Source of the DNA: Phlebotomus papatasi
Lineage: Eukaryota; Arthropoda; Insecta; Diptera; Psychodidae
Reading direction: 5' to 3'
NCBI RefSeq assembly: GCF_024763615.1
Contig: NC_077222.1
Span: 89,838,001-89,902,000 of the forward strand
DNA length: 64,000 bases
Part shown: piece after piece, positions 1-12,201 of the stretch
Position numbering within the stretch: position 1 is the stretch's first letter
Layout of the letters: every line of letters begins with the position of its first letter
Translations under genes and position numbers: made by a program
Notes under the pieces: generated by a model
What the model saw: only the letters and a program-made list of their open reading frames with translations
Database searches by the model: none
What the model was told of the DNA's origin: nothing

Positions 1-1210
1 TGAGGTCATTCACTTAATTGTTCGTTGGTGTCTTCACTAAATTTAACGAAACAAATAACTCCGAAAAATTAAATTTGACAATTTCTTTTAAAAATCCCTT
101 CTAACAATGCCCTCAATTGAGAAACCAAGAACAAAATCAAAATTTCATATTCTGACGTGATGCATTTGAGGAACTTGCTTATCAAGACTTCCAAATTTTC
201 TACACTTAACGAAACGTCAGGTCGCAATTAAAATGCTGTAACACTCTAGCAATCCCATATGAAAAATTTCGTTCTAATCTCAGCATAGCTTTTTCGAAAT
301 TTCGATTCTGTAGCTGCGACATTGCCATTTAGCGTTGTCAAAAGTCATATATTTGAGATTATTGACAATTAGAATAACAATGAATTTTATAAAACAATCG
401 AACAAGACGGACTGTATTTTGCAAAATATCGCTAAGTAAATAGATTCCACTAAAAAATTAATTAATTGCATTTTCGAACTCATGTGATATGAGAAAAAAA
501 CTCAACTGGCAATGACAGGTTTCAAACTCATGTGTGACAATGCCAGAAAAATTACAGAAACCCCCTACAGGAAGTGTAAATAAAATGTTTCACCCTTGCA
601 AAAAAGTAATTTCCAGAATAATTCAGAAGTCGTTCACTTTTTAAGAGTATTCACTAAAAACACAATCAAATTCTCGCAAGAATTTGATTAAAGGTTCTAT
701 ATCATTTAAAAGAAAAAAGTCCCCAGAATGATACCTTTTAAACCAAAGTTTGAATGCAAAATAATTATCTGAACTATCCAAAATTCGTTCAGTTTCGGAG
801 ATGATTTACTCAAAAATCAATTCACGAAGCAGAAAATGTTGGTAAAATAAAAGCATCCCGTTTCTGCGAAAATTCTATTATAAAAATATTTTCTGGATAT
901 CTATTTTGTTTTATTAACATCCGGATAAGTTCCGGAATTCGTTAAAAATTAATCAATTATTCCTTTAGCGCAAGTTCTAAAATTACACGCAATTGAGCGC
1001 AAAATTGAACAAATTACTAAATTTCGAAAAATATTTTTTATTCATTATACCAGTTACTATCACCTTCTTAGAATGTTGTCATATTCGTTTAACGTGATTT
1101 TGTGATCTATATGCTAAATACTAGTATTCAAAGCTGTAGCAATTCAAAAAACGCAATTCGTCGATGAAGAGATTTAGTCAAAACAAGTTAAAGACTTTAA
1201 AAAAAATATA
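1..1210. other. AT-rich non-coding DNA, no gene seen
   Basis: Very AT-rich with only short chance reading frames. TTAACGAAAC words occur in the first 220 bases and resemble the motif arrayed at 16816-18250. No exon with convincing splice sites was found. It could be upstream or intronic DNA of the lipophorin receptor gene to the right (inference). Confidence 0.5.
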
Positions 1211-1423
1211 GGGGAAAGCGCTCTACCTTTGGACGACTCAAGTTTCGAAAAATTCACATATTTTTCAGTGTGCTAGAAATTAACTTTGCCTAGTATAATA
1301 TTATCTTTAAATAGCTAGTACAATGCCTCAAATTTCCAGAAAAGAGTTATGGGTGAAATTTATAAGAAACATAAGATTGAGTTTTCCGAATCTTGAGTCG
1401 CCTGAATGTAGCGCGCTTTCCCC
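1211..1423. mobile_element. MITE with GGGGAAAGCG termini (family H)
   Basis: The ends are inverted: GGGGAAAGCGCTC with GGACGACTCAAG on the left, and CTTGAGTCGCCTGAATG with GCGCTTTCCCC on the right. A TA dinucleotide sits directly outside each end, as for a TA target duplication. There is no coding capacity. Relatives lie at 30249-30439, 32246-32457 and, more distantly, 19272-19628. Confidence 0.8.
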
Positions 1424-2339
1424 TATTTTCTGAAAACTACGGAAATCTTTAATTCCTGCTGTACTTCAAGATCCTCTCCAAAATATTTTTTTCTTTAGTT
1501 ATAAAACAATTTATATTGATTCTAAAATTTAATATATTTTTAATTGTTTCCGGAATAATTTCAAATTCATTCGAAATTAGTTAGAATCTTGGCTGATTTT
1601 TTCTAAGGCCTTTTGATAACATAAATTTTAGAAACTTTAACGAAAAAATGTCAAATGAATTTTTCGCCTTTTAGCATTTGAATTATTCCGGAATCATTCC
1701 GGATCTGCATTCGTAATTTAAAAGTTTTTTATAGGGGTGTTGATTTTTAGTTTTTTTCTAATGTTTAAAAAATGGTATTTCTGAATAACTTTATTTGACT
1801 TTGTTTTTTTTTTAAAGCGTTGTATTCCCATCAATATTCTTTTTATATAAAGGAAGTTTTTGATTTATTCTTTGTTAACTTCCAAAGAAGTTACAAAGAA
1901 TTTTCTTTAATGTTCTCAGGACGCGTGATTTCAAAGTAAAACAAATGTTCTGATCAAATTTATTAGTCTTTTTGTGTGTATTAATTCCACCAGATAAATC
2001 CTCCCAGAATCTCCTTCTTCGTCTTTAGCACCATCGTGTAGATTCAACTTTGAAGTACTTTTATTAGCTTTTCTTCAATTTATCCGCGGGGCACACGCTA
2101 CTTAAATGTGAGACAGAGACATTTTGAGGGAGAAAACTAAGTTTCATCTGAGATAAGAAAAGAATATGCACATAAAATTGAATTTATGGAGTGAGAGAAA
2201 GAGTTCTCTATTTTTTGACTTCTTTTCTTCTCATCATGTAAATGTATTATAAATTCAGGGAGTACGATGTGCTCTTTTTTCTTCAATTGTAGTTAAACAG
2301 CGATTAGCTAAGAATGTTCACATTCTTGCCATTTGTTCC
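1424..2339. other. AT-rich non-coding DNA, nothing recognised
   Basis: No open frame, repeat arm or splice-bounded exon could be supported here. Confidence 0.5.
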
Positions 2340-2900
2340 CATTTAACTGCTTATATCGCATTAACCACAACACAAGAGGCATCATCATCATCATCATCCA
2401 CCATGGAAGCTGTGGAGACATCCTACACATCATCCACACTTCCTCAGTTCACGCACAATCGAACGTGGTGGAGGGCAGCCCATTCCTTTCCTTTTCGCTT
2501 ACTCCTGGGCACTGACCAGGGGGAGCATGGGGTTGCCAATAGGGGGCTATATGTGTCGCATAAATACATTCGCTGGCTGTGCAATAAACTTGTCGGTGGG
2601 CAGACAGAACGAGGTAGTTCGAGCACTGAAATGTGCAATTAAAGTGCGATGTAATTGCATTTTGGGGGCAAGGATACTCAATGTCTGTGGTCTTCTCAAT
2701 TCACATGCAACCTCTTCCATCTTATTCCACAATCCACCAATCTCCATTCTCCTCTTACCCCATCCCAATGTACCATCCCAAAATGTCTTCATTCATCGAG
2801 GGGTGTTCAACTGAAAATTCCACTCTGGTGCATTTTCACTTTAATTGAGCAACCAAGTGCAAGTCACACAAATTCCGCACATTCTCGTAAATTTTTACAA
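2340..2900. other. GC-elevated non-coding segment with ATC microsatellite
   Basis: Base composition rises clearly above the flanks. A run of about six CAT/ATC triplets lies near 2378-2401. Several overlapping frames are open, but none resembles a known domain and none has a consistent exon boundary. The stretch around 2550-2670 holds homeodomain-type words (AATTAAA, TGTAATTGCA). It may be a conserved regulatory block or a lost exon; I cannot tell which. Confidence 0.35.
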
Positions 2901-3479
2901 CTTGCCTCTGTTGGAGTTAAACCGGAAGAGAGGAAATGATGGAAAAGTTTTTCCAACGATGAAATTATTATAAAGTTTGAACTATTTATAATTATTATCT
3001 TGAGTTTTATTCTTGCTCTCAAATTGACTTTTATTTCATAATTTATTTTACTTTGATTCCTACAGAAGAATTTCCTCCAAAGTTATGGCGAATGCATTTT
3101 ATTTGAAAAATTTATTATTCATGTTATTAAATTATTATTTGGCTTTGAGAATATCGGTTTTAGGATTTACTTAAAAATTCATTCATCATAAAGTTTTTGC
3201 AATAAATGGTAAAGCTCATGTTCATTAATTAAAGGAGATTAAATAAGTTGGTACTAAAGTTTGTATTTTATTAAACGTGCTTCAAAAATGCAAAACAGAG
3301 CTGATTATGCTCATACTCTATGTTAATCGTACTTATCAAGAGAAAGTTTAGCAATCTGTTTTCTTTCAAATTCCACATGGGTTGGAAGAATTAGTTGAAT
3401 TAGTCAATCTTGATAAATTCCTTTATAACTTAACGATGTTGGCTAAAAAACGACATAAAAAATACATTTTGATTGACCA
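2901..3479. other. AT-rich non-coding DNA, nothing recognised
   Basis: No exon, inverted repeat or RNA gene was recognised. Confidence 0.45.
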
Positions 3480-3925
3480 CACAGAGAAAACATATTTCGT
3501 AAAATTATTTGTAAATGTTTGTGAATTTCTACTGAGGACTGACGAAATGCTCGTAAATCGTATAACTTAATAAAAAGTTCGTAAAAGTTTGTATTTATCC
3601 ACAAACATTGTCCGTAACATGATCACATTACAAGCATTTTTTGTTCTTTTACAAACATTTGTTCGTACATTTTTGTTTGTCTGGCAAAACTTTACTAACA
3701 AATGACAAAATTTTACGAACATTTTTTAAGTGTTTACGAACATTGTTGAACAAATTTTTGTAAAAGAACGAAAAATGCACGTCAGGAGATTACGTTACGA
3801 ACAATGTTTGTGGATAAAACTTTTACAAACTTTTTAGTAGGATACTCGATTTACAAGTTTTTGTAACTCCGCAATGGGAATTCACAAATATTTATGAACA
3901 ATTTTATGAAATATTTTTTTCTGTC
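3480..3925. mobile_element. Palindromic MITE, CACAG/CTGTG family (family A), diverged copy
   Basis: It starts CACAGAG, followed by TTCGTAAAAT and GTTTGTGAATT words, and ends with their inverse (AATTCACAAATATTT, then CTGTC). Almost the whole length is an imperfect palindrome built of TTCGTAAA and TTTACGAA words. The right terminus is mutated and the flanking TA is lost. Confidence 0.75.
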
Positions 3926-3996
3926 TAAGCTCTTTGATATATTTATGGACGACAAAGCTGAACTTGGCCTACAAAAATTGGTTAAAGTTTACCGTA

Positions 3997-4404
3997 CACA
4001 GAAAAAACTTGTTCGAAAATGTTTGTGAATTCCTATTTGGGACTTACGAAATGCTTGTAAATCGTATAACCCACAAACAAGTTCGTAAAAGTTTGTTTTT
4101 TTTTACAAACATTGTTCGTAACATGATCATTTGACAAGCATTTTTTGTACATTTACAAACATGTGTTCGTACAAAAAATATTCGTAAAATTTTGTCATTT
4201 GTTCATAATTTTTTTGCAAGACAAACAAAATTTTACGAACAAATGACAAAATTTTACAAACATTTTTTTGTGTGATTACGAACACTTACGAACAAATATT
4301 TGTAAAACACAAAAAAATGCTCGTCAAGTGATCACGTTACGAACTTGTTTGCCACATGAAATTCACAAATATTTACGAACAATTTTACAAAAAAAAATTC
4401 TGTG
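3997..4404. mobile_element. Palindromic MITE, CACAG/CTGTG family (family A)
   Basis: Termini CACAG and CTGTG, each bordered by TA (3995-3996 and 4405-4406), suggest a Tc1/mariner-type TA target. The body folds back on itself through repeated GTTCGTAAA and TTTACGAAC words. It lies only 70 bp after the previous copy of the same family. Confidence 0.85.
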
Positions 4405-4429
4405 TAGATGCAGATGATTCTATTCACTG

Positions 4430-4640
4430 GGAATGACTTTGGCAATTGCTGTTCATATGATTTTCTTTAATTCTGGCATTTGAGAATGATCTTCACCGAC
4501 CCGTTCAGCAATGTCCAATCTGTGAGGACCATCCTTAAGATCTAGAATTGCAGAAAAGCGAACAACAGGGGGATAATTCATCCCCGGAGGCCAAAGTCAC
4601 GCCGCATTCTACAGTAGTACATAATTGTGATTATCTAATC
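4430..4640. repeat. Diverged copy of the GCGGGTGACTTTG repeat (family J)
   Basis: This GC-richer block contains AATGACTTTGG near the left and CCAAAGTCACGCCGC near the right, in inverted orientation. It also has a middle of the 'ccatccttaag' type shared with 17731-17930 and 21455-21580. The boundaries are uncertain. Confidence 0.5.
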
Positions 4641-4999
4641 TTAATCTTATCTGATTGGCTAGGAATTGTAATCTTTGAAAGCTTTCAATAGTTCAAAGTT
4701 CAAACGGTTCATACAATCAGGCAATTCCATTAAATTAAAGCACTTAATGGGCTTGAATATGTAATTACTTTGAACAATGCTTAAGTCTTCCAGTCAATTT
4801 ATTTGTCAAAAAATAAAATTGTATATTTATTTAAAAACAATATACAACTTAACTCACTTGAGCCTAATTTTGATTTTTTTTTTCATTGAATTTCCATATT
4901 TTTTATATTACTTCTCTGTTTATTTATTTAACTTTTGGGTGTATTCTTTATCGGGAATTGGAGCAATATTTCGGACAGATTGCGTATAAGTTCAAAAAT
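4641..4999. other. AT-rich non-coding DNA, nothing recognised
   Basis: Only chance frames rich in Phe, Leu and Ile were seen. Confidence 0.45.
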
Positions 5000-5240
5000 A
5001 TTCACTGGACGAAAGTTTTGTCACTATCAAAAAAATCTTGTCAAAAGAGGATGTTCTTCTTTACAGAATATGAAAAATTCTTGTAAAAGCGGTGGTCAAT
5101 TCGATCTCGTTAAAAATTTGACAAAAAGATGTTTTTGGACATAAAATGTAAAGTTTTATCACATTGAGAAACAGCATTCTTTCGACAAATTTTTAGCAAG
5201 ATCCAATTAGCGACTTTACAAGCCTTTTTTCGTAGTGACC
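5000..5240. mobile_element. TTTTGTCAAA repeat element (family R), diverged
   Basis: It carries the sequence of words seen in the better copies at 42261-42566 and 43211-43452: TTGTCAAAAGAGGATGTTCTT, an ACAGAATATG block, a GATC centre, then inverted TTCGACAAATTTT. The termini are eroded. Confidence 0.55.
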
Positions 5241-7252
5241 AATTCATAAGATAAAATATTGAAAATCTAGTTAAACAGGGAATTTTAATATCGTCCACAT
5301 TGTGTGAAATATCGTACAGCTGATTCTCTTAGTCCCTTGTTCTTCCGGAACTTTCCCAAGGCTTTTCCCACAGCGTTTCTTTCGTAGAAAGCACGCTCTT
5401 GGTTTCTTTGGGCATTATTCATCTAGAAATTAGAAAAGATTAAAAATTTGTGAAATTTTGTGGAAGAAAACAAGTGGACGAAATTAGAAGCTTAACCTCA
5501 TATTTTCGTAAAATTGTCGTGTACTGAAATTTTAATAAAAGAATTTAATCGAATATATTCAAAATGAATACAATTTTATAATAATATTATCAAAAAAAAT
5601 TATAGAACGAAAACAGTACACTCATTAAATATCCCAAAAGTAAAATTCAATAACTTTAATCTAATGAATTAAATTGCAATGCCCAATGTTTCACTGAAAT
5701 TGCAGGATGTTTTAAGCTATCTGTAAATCCCCGAAATACTTGAATTTGACAAATAATAATAAATATGGATGTATCAGAATAGATTTTGAAAAATTTCAGT
5801 GACTGAAATACACTGAATTCTTTGTGAGATTAAATAACTCTTAATTTCTATCAGAATTTTTCATCAAAGAAAGACAAAGAAAATTTTTAAATATTTCTCA
5901 AAATAATGTTCTCTCTTGTTTTATGCATCGCTATTGAGAAAACACTTAGCTGTTGAATATTATTTCAATGGAAAAGTTCAGAAAATATGGCAAAAATAAA
6001 TTCTAAGAAGTTTTCATTCATTGCAAGTGTAGAAACAATTTAAATTTTTATTAAATGTTTTAAAATAATAATTGTCGGTAAATTAAATTCCAGTTAATTT
6101 ATTTTTAGTTTTCAGTTAATTGCCCTATCTCGTAGAGAGTTTATAGAAGCTTTTAGTTTACTTCAGTTATATTTTCGGACAATTTAATGAGTATTCTTTA
6201 TTTTCAATCAAATTTCTCTTCTTAACTATTTTCAATAACAAATTTTCAATAAAAGTTGGTAATTTATATAGGTTTATTCCATTGACATTGAATGAATTGA
6301 AATATTGTGTCATTTCTTGGGGTAGCCAATCCGTCTACTGAATTTATAGAACAATTAGCTGCACCTCTTTCATTATTCTTAATAAAGAAGCAATTTACGA
6401 ATAAAACCTGGGTGAGACTTTGAGGGGCGTGGCCTAAAATTCTTTACAGAACTTCGTTCAACCACATGGTTTAACAATAAATATTTAATGACGTCCAGTT
6501 CCTGTTTATTAATTTTTCGTTTAGAATATTAGAATAAAATCAATTAATTGTTCAGAATCTTAGAAATCTTAAGAATATATCTGATCATCTCCCCTGAGTA
6601 GCTCAAGTCAATTGGATGAAAATTACTCCAATTCTATTATTCGTTGTGGAGCGCCTCAAAAGAATCGACCCTCAGTCCGCATACTGCTGCGCCGTCACTT
6701 TGTAATCAAAATTGAAATAAAAAATATTTTTATGATCCTTAAGACATATGTACTAACACTTAAAAATTTCATATTGATCGATTGAGTAGCAACGAAACGG
6801 CATTGTATATAAATGAGCATAATAAAAAGTTAAAATTAAGCAGCAACAAAAGAAATAGTGATATTTATCGTCCAAATTTTGACAAAAGGAAAATAAAGGG
6901 CTTTTAATTATATCTGCAACAATTTTAAAAGTTAAATATATAAATTAGACCCATTTTTGTAAAGATTTAAGTTTTTTACTGACCATAATTAGATATTTTA
7001 CTGCTCATTTTTAATTTTTACTGCCCATTTTGAGTTTTTACTGCTCGTTTGTTTTTTTTTTGCCAAAAAAAACTGCTAATTTTAGGTGTTCTTCTAGATG
7101 TGCAACCGCTTAAGGAAAGAGCTTTAGATAAGGATACAAAACTTTTCGTTAAAAACCTTGGTTACCTAATTCCTTGGCAACCATACCATGCAAAACATCT
7201 TACGTGACTATCGGACTAGTTGGCGTGGTTTTATCTTGTCTTGCCTATCACT
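5241..7252. other. AT-rich non-coding DNA, nothing recognised
   Basis: About 2 kb with no supported exon. A short less AT-rich patch at 6590-6710 has no coding or repeat signature that I can name. Confidence 0.45.
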
Positions 7253-7421
7253 GTTCGTACTTTTTTTCCCAAACATTCTTCATAAATGTTCGTAAACACA
7301 CAAAAAATGTTCGTAAAATTTTGTAATTGTTTTCGTAAATTTTGTTTGTCTGACGAACATTTTACGAACATAGGAATTCACAAACATTTACGAACAATTT
7401 TACAAAATATGTTTTTCTGTG
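7253..7421. mobile_element. Truncated family A MITE (right half)
   Basis: Only the right part of the palindromic element remains: GTTCGTAAA words, then AATTCACAAACATTTACGAA and a CTGTG terminus followed by TA at 7422-7423. Confidence 0.75.
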
Positions 7422-7570
7422 TAGAGGAAGAGGCTGCTCCGAATTCGATCAGGCTATTCCCTTGCTCTGGTAGGAATATTTTCAAGAAATTCCGGGGATT
7501 TCGTACTCTGTTTGGACTGATTCTCGGATATTTTTCATGGTCTCTAGTAACGGCTCTTTCGAGCTACTGG

Positions 7571-7992
7571 GCCTAAAGAGCTAAATAGACTAAGGGCCCC
7601 AAGGGCCCAAATAGACTCAGGCTGATCCTCAAAAATATTTAGCTTGTAAAATTTGATAGTAAAGATTTATCGTAAAATGTCATACACTAATGACTTAGGA
7701 TCATCGATTAGAAGTCTTTTGCATAAATTTCCTTTACCTAATCCTTTACTGCCAAATTTTACAGGATATTCTCGAGGATCAGCTTGAGTCTATTTAGGTC
7801 CTAAGGCTGATCCCTGAGAATATTTAGCCTTTCAAAATTTGGCCTTAAAGGTTTATCTCAAACTGTCGTACACTTAGGGCTTAGGATCATCGATTAGAGT
7901 TCCTTTGTATAAGTTTCCTTTATCTAATCCTTTACTAACAAACTTTACTGGTTAAATATTCTAAGATCAGCCTGAGTTTATTTGGGCCCTAA
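7571..7992. repeat. Two tandem copies of a palindromic repeat (about 190 bp each)
   Basis: Copy one (about 7601-7802) and copy two (about 7803-7992) share the same order of blocks: GGCTGATCC, ATATTTAGC, a TTAGGATCATCGATTAGA core, TAATCCTTTACT, and a closing GATCAGC-TGAGT-TATTT. Each copy is itself an inverted repeat, opening with GACTCAGGCTGATCCTC and closing with its near complement. Confidence 0.75.
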
Positions 7993-7998
7993 GGCCAT

Positions 7999-8123
7999 CT
8001 TCAGACTAGAGGTTTAGCCTAGTTCCCGAGGGTCTCAAAACATTAAATAGCGACCGACCAAAAAATCTTAACTGATGAGAAATTACAGAAGTTAAGCCAT
8101 ATGGCTAAGCCTTATGTCTGAAG
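7999..8123. mobile_element. Small inverted-repeat element
   Basis: CTTCAGACTAGAGGTTTAGCC at the left is mirrored by GGCTAAGCCTTATGTCTGAAG at the right, around a central loop of about 80 bp. There is no coding capacity. Confidence 0.6.
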
Positions 8124-10104
8124 TCCGTATAAGTCAGTAATGTCCCCTTGTGTAGGCTAACCCCGGGATTGCCTTGAGAGAGTTTCAATTCAAGGTTGGA
8201 AAATAAATTACCTAACCCTGCTGTCCGGCAAATAAATGCCCCAGGATGACAAATTCCTCAACGGAAATTTGCTTCAAGACGGTATCCGAAAATCTTGCCC
8301 TAGGTCTTAAGTCTTCTTGGAGATTAGCCGCTGTTTCCTGGCTGTTTTTTGATTTTTTTTTTTAATTTTTAACTGATATAATGCGAAGGGGCGTGGATAA
8401 TTTTTCATACTTGTTGCCCTTGTGGCTTTGAGACCACTGCCACTAATATACTAGAAGAAACTTCTTCATGGACGTTACTCAGCAGTTGATATACTATATT
8501 CTACATAGAAATTTTTTATTTCATTTATTTTTCCTAAAACTTTTATTATATCATCACAAATCAATCGATCAAAGTAAATTGGATCCGGTTAAAGTTTTCA
8601 ATGTTCAATTTGAAGTGTTTATGCACCAAACTTTTAGTAGTTGCTGGAATCGAAAACACCCCTTGATCTGTTCTGCAATGTGTATCTTGGAAATTTCTCA
8701 CATCCCTTTTCCTATCCTCAACTCAAATGTCTTCTCCTAAATTATTGGTGTTTTGCAAAATTAGTTCAAAATTGAAATATTTATTCAATGTTATTTAGTG
8801 TTATTGGTGTTGATACACTTTCACAAATTTATTGTTCTCCAGGAGAGTGAGAGACAATGCAAAATGTGAAGGTGTGATCGATGCGTTTCTGTGTGTGGAA
8901 AACCACAAATTTGTCGGTTTTGGGTCCTAATTAATCAAAATTGATTGTACGTGACGTCTCTTAACGATTTTACAGGCTTTCACATATTATCCTTCAATTT
9001 ATCCCTAAACCAAACTTTAGCTATTTCGGTTTTGTGCTATAAACAAGGGGTAGGGGGGGCGTGGGATGTTGGTCGAGGGTTGATTTGATGAGCAATAGGG
9101 CTATGATGATGTTTTTTGGATGAAGGGGCTGGGGGGTGGTTGAATAACACTGTGGGAATAATTATTAGGCAAGCACAAGCCACAATTTTCCGGGGAGAGA
9201 AAATTTATCATACACCACATATATAGTCGAGATTGTTTGGCGGGATGAATGTTTTGCTCGCGAGTATTTGTGTATGATGCTGTAAAGAGAAATAATATTG
9301 CTATAATATGCAAATTTTTTCGCGCTTTTTTTCTGCCTTTGACTTCTTCAACCGACGGTTTTTTTTGTGCTTTTCCCTGCATGGGTTAGGATGGGGGGGG
9401 GGGCTATATAGGGAGAATGCCAGAAATTTAGTGTGCGCGGAAATACGTGTTTTGCGGTAGGGGATCCCTTTCTCGCAATTTTCGCACTCAAAAACATTTT
9501 CCCGCCCATCAAGCACATTCGTATTACATCAACATTATCCAATATCTAGTTTTACATCTTCTAACACTCACCCTGCAAACAACATAACAATAATTTCTAC
9601 CCCAACACATTTTATGCACTGTCAACCTGAAAAAAGGTGGGTGTTCTAGCTAAATTGTCTTGTTTGTTCTTTAAGGCCTGGTACATTACATGACATTTTT
9701 ATTGGCATTAATGGAAAAAATATATTTGAATTTTGTTTTGACGGATCCGAGATCAAATCCACTAGCGTAACCAAATGAAGGAAAGTGTCTCGGGTTAAGG
9801 AAGTGGTGTATTGCACAAGATAATTGGTATCGTTTCGATTAGGGGAAATCTTTGTAGTTTCGTACAATTACAGCTCCATTAAATACGAATGTACTTCTAT
9901 TTTACTAAATTAATCTGAACCATGACCATAGAAATTCACATTACCTGAAAAAATTGAGAGCCTAGGCTTTTTCCCTAGGTTCAAGAAATGAAAGTAAATA
10001 ATGGGCCTAAAATTGTAAGAGTTTATCAGGGTTAATATTGAAGTAAAGATCTTTCGCTCCAAGTGGGTTGCTATTATGTTTTTGCGGATAATTAACAAAC
10101 ATTA
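8124..10104. other. Non-coding DNA with a GC-elevated block at about 8840-9560
   Basis: The block at 8840-9560 contains G-runs, TAATTAATC and ATTAATCAAAATTGATT homeodomain-like words, and ATATGCAAAT (octamer-like). Frames on the minus strand there are short, overlap one another and have no domain signature. I treat it as non-coding, possibly regulatory. Confidence 0.4.
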
Positions 10105-10987
10105 GGGGAGACTGGGGCAAAAAGTCACAAATTGAAAATTTAAAAATTCAATATCTTCCAAGATAAAAGAGATAGCGGCTTAATTTTTTTTCCGTAGATG
10201 GTCTCCATAGACCTTCTTCAAAGTCGTAAGTTTCTTGGAATTCGAACAAGGAATTCAGAAAATAAAAAACATTGAAATTTTTAGCTCTATTTTTGAAGTG
10301 TTTTCCTTACAACAGATGTCAATTTTGACCTACTTATTTTCCAAAATTGATGCACTGGTAAATATTTTCTAAATGATTTGTATTCTTTGAATAGGAAACC
10401 TCTATCTATTTTAGAATTTTGCAAGGATTCTTTTCTCCAGAAATCCTTTTATTAAAAATGACCACTTGGGGTAAAAAGTAACAAAAGGTATGGAGCAAAA
10501 AGTAACAAAGACCGAAGCAATTTCTGATGTCTCACGGCGAGAAGAAATGTCATTTCCGCGTCTCACCGCTTTTTGTTTGGAAAAAGCTTGTGTGTTTGTT
10601 TCTAAAATACCTTGAAAAGCGATTTTCTCGTTCAAGTAGAGAAAACTGTATTTTAAAAAGATATAGAGAAATTAATTTCCTATGAAGATATGTTACCTAG
10701 CTATTTTTTTTAAATTACGAAAGCCAGTAATAAAGCAAATCAAAATGTGATAATTTCTTATGCTCGATACTATTTGCCCCAGCATTTTTGAGAATTGTCA
10801 GAAAATTACCTTTTAGAAAACAGCTCGATAAATGTATTTCCTTACAAAATAGGGAAAATGACTTTCACAAAGTTGTAGAACAGCATAATTTCCTATAAAA
10901 ATGCACTAATTAGAAATTTCTGGGGCGCTCGGGTAGCTTGTAAAAAAATAAAATATCCGTTTTGTTACTTTTTGCCCCAGTCTCCCC
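10105..10987. mobile_element. 883-bp non-autonomous TIR element (family C)
   Basis: It begins GGGGAGACTGGGGCAAAAAG and ends CTTTTTGCCCCAGTCTCCCC, an almost perfect terminal inverted repeat. TA lies on both sides (10103-10104 and 10988-10989). GCAAAAAGTAAC-type words also recur internally near 10470-10510 and 10970. No transposase was recognised. Confidence 0.9.
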
Positions 10988-12201
10988 TATTACCTTGGCA
11001 GCTCGGAAAAATCGAACTTTTGTAGCTTTGTAAAAGTATCAGTCCACTATTGACCATTGCCTTCAGGGATATCATACTGTTTTGAGTCGCTGGAATATTT
11101 GGCTCATCTAGCGATTCCTTGGAATAGTTCACAAAACTTAACGAGATATTAAACGTTTTTCACGAAACACTCGAAGGAAATTACAGAAAATGTTTCCACA
11201 GCAAAATAAAGATTCGTCAGATATTTTTATTTTGCATAATGTCAAATCTAATAATAAGCCTAAATCTACTCGGTAGTTGTGATTCTTTCACTGTCAATTC
11301 GGTGCATTTTTGGTATTTCATCAGTTGGATCAGCAACTTTGCTAGCTGTGTTTGCTTTGTGTCAGCATTCGTTTTAGGCGATACATCACTACGCGGTATT
11401 TGCAACGAATGCTGACACAAAGCACACGCAGTTAGCATAGTTGCTGATTCAACTGACAATTTGTCAATATATTTTCCTTGATTTCAAATAGAATTTATCA
11501 CCTTTCAATTTAAGTTTGTGACTGGTCAGTTTTGAAATCAATTATATCCAAAATATGTTCTGTAAGACAGATTGGACGTATTAAAAAAAATTTGAGTATT
11601 ACAATAGGTCTGGAAAGAGAGTCACACCTAATTGATCGTCAGAATGCAGTGAAGAAATGGTTTCCCAAGTATCACAAAAACATCTCTTAGAAAAATAGCA
11701 TAAAAAATTATTTTAAAACTTGATACCTCATACAAACGGTTAAAGCAAGTGGATAAAAGTTCCATCTAAACATTGATGTGAAAATTATTGTGTCCGGATG
11801 TAGAGTTTACGGTGAAAATGAGGCGTATGTAGGTAGACAAAATTTTGTACGAAGCTGAGAAAACCGGGGCTGCTTTGTAAAAATTGCTGCTAATTTTCAT
11901 TTTCTTCTAGAGGAAAATCCAAGGATTTCCAGAGATTTATTTTGACATAGTGGTTTACAATTGTTTATAAACCGAATCAATTGTGTGGCATTCGGTAAAA
12001 AATCTTCAAACTTGGACATAATTTTTTGTACGAAACTGCAAAGATTCCCCCTATTTACCAATTATGCCTGGTTACGTTAATGAATTTGATCTCTGAAGTT
12101 TCACTGATGATGTTTACATTAAGGACAGGCTCACATTAAGGATTGTTAGTTACTTATCATCACCGTTAAAACCTTGTTATTTTTCTCACGCTGAAAGATT
12201 A
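10988..12201. other. Non-coding DNA containing one strong hairpin
   Basis: Apart from the hairpin at 11321-11456, this AT-rich stretch shows no exon or repeat that I can support. Confidence 0.45.
11321..11456. repeat. Long hairpin with 21-bp perfect inner stem
   Basis: The left arm runs TCAGTTGGATCAGCAAC, then TTTGCTAGC, then TGCTTTGTGTCAGCATTCGTT. The right arm is its complement and ends GTTGCTGATTCAACTGA. Positions 11353-11373 pair perfectly with 11404-11424 around a 30-nt loop; the outer arms pair with some mismatches. Part of the stem word (TTTGTGTCAGCATT) recurs at about 42837-42850. It could be a tiny MITE or a small-RNA precursor. Confidence 0.7.

Noticed and set aside
9720..9800. tRNA-like B-box word (GAGATCAAATCCA)
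   Set aside because: No matching A box and no cloverleaf could be drawn.
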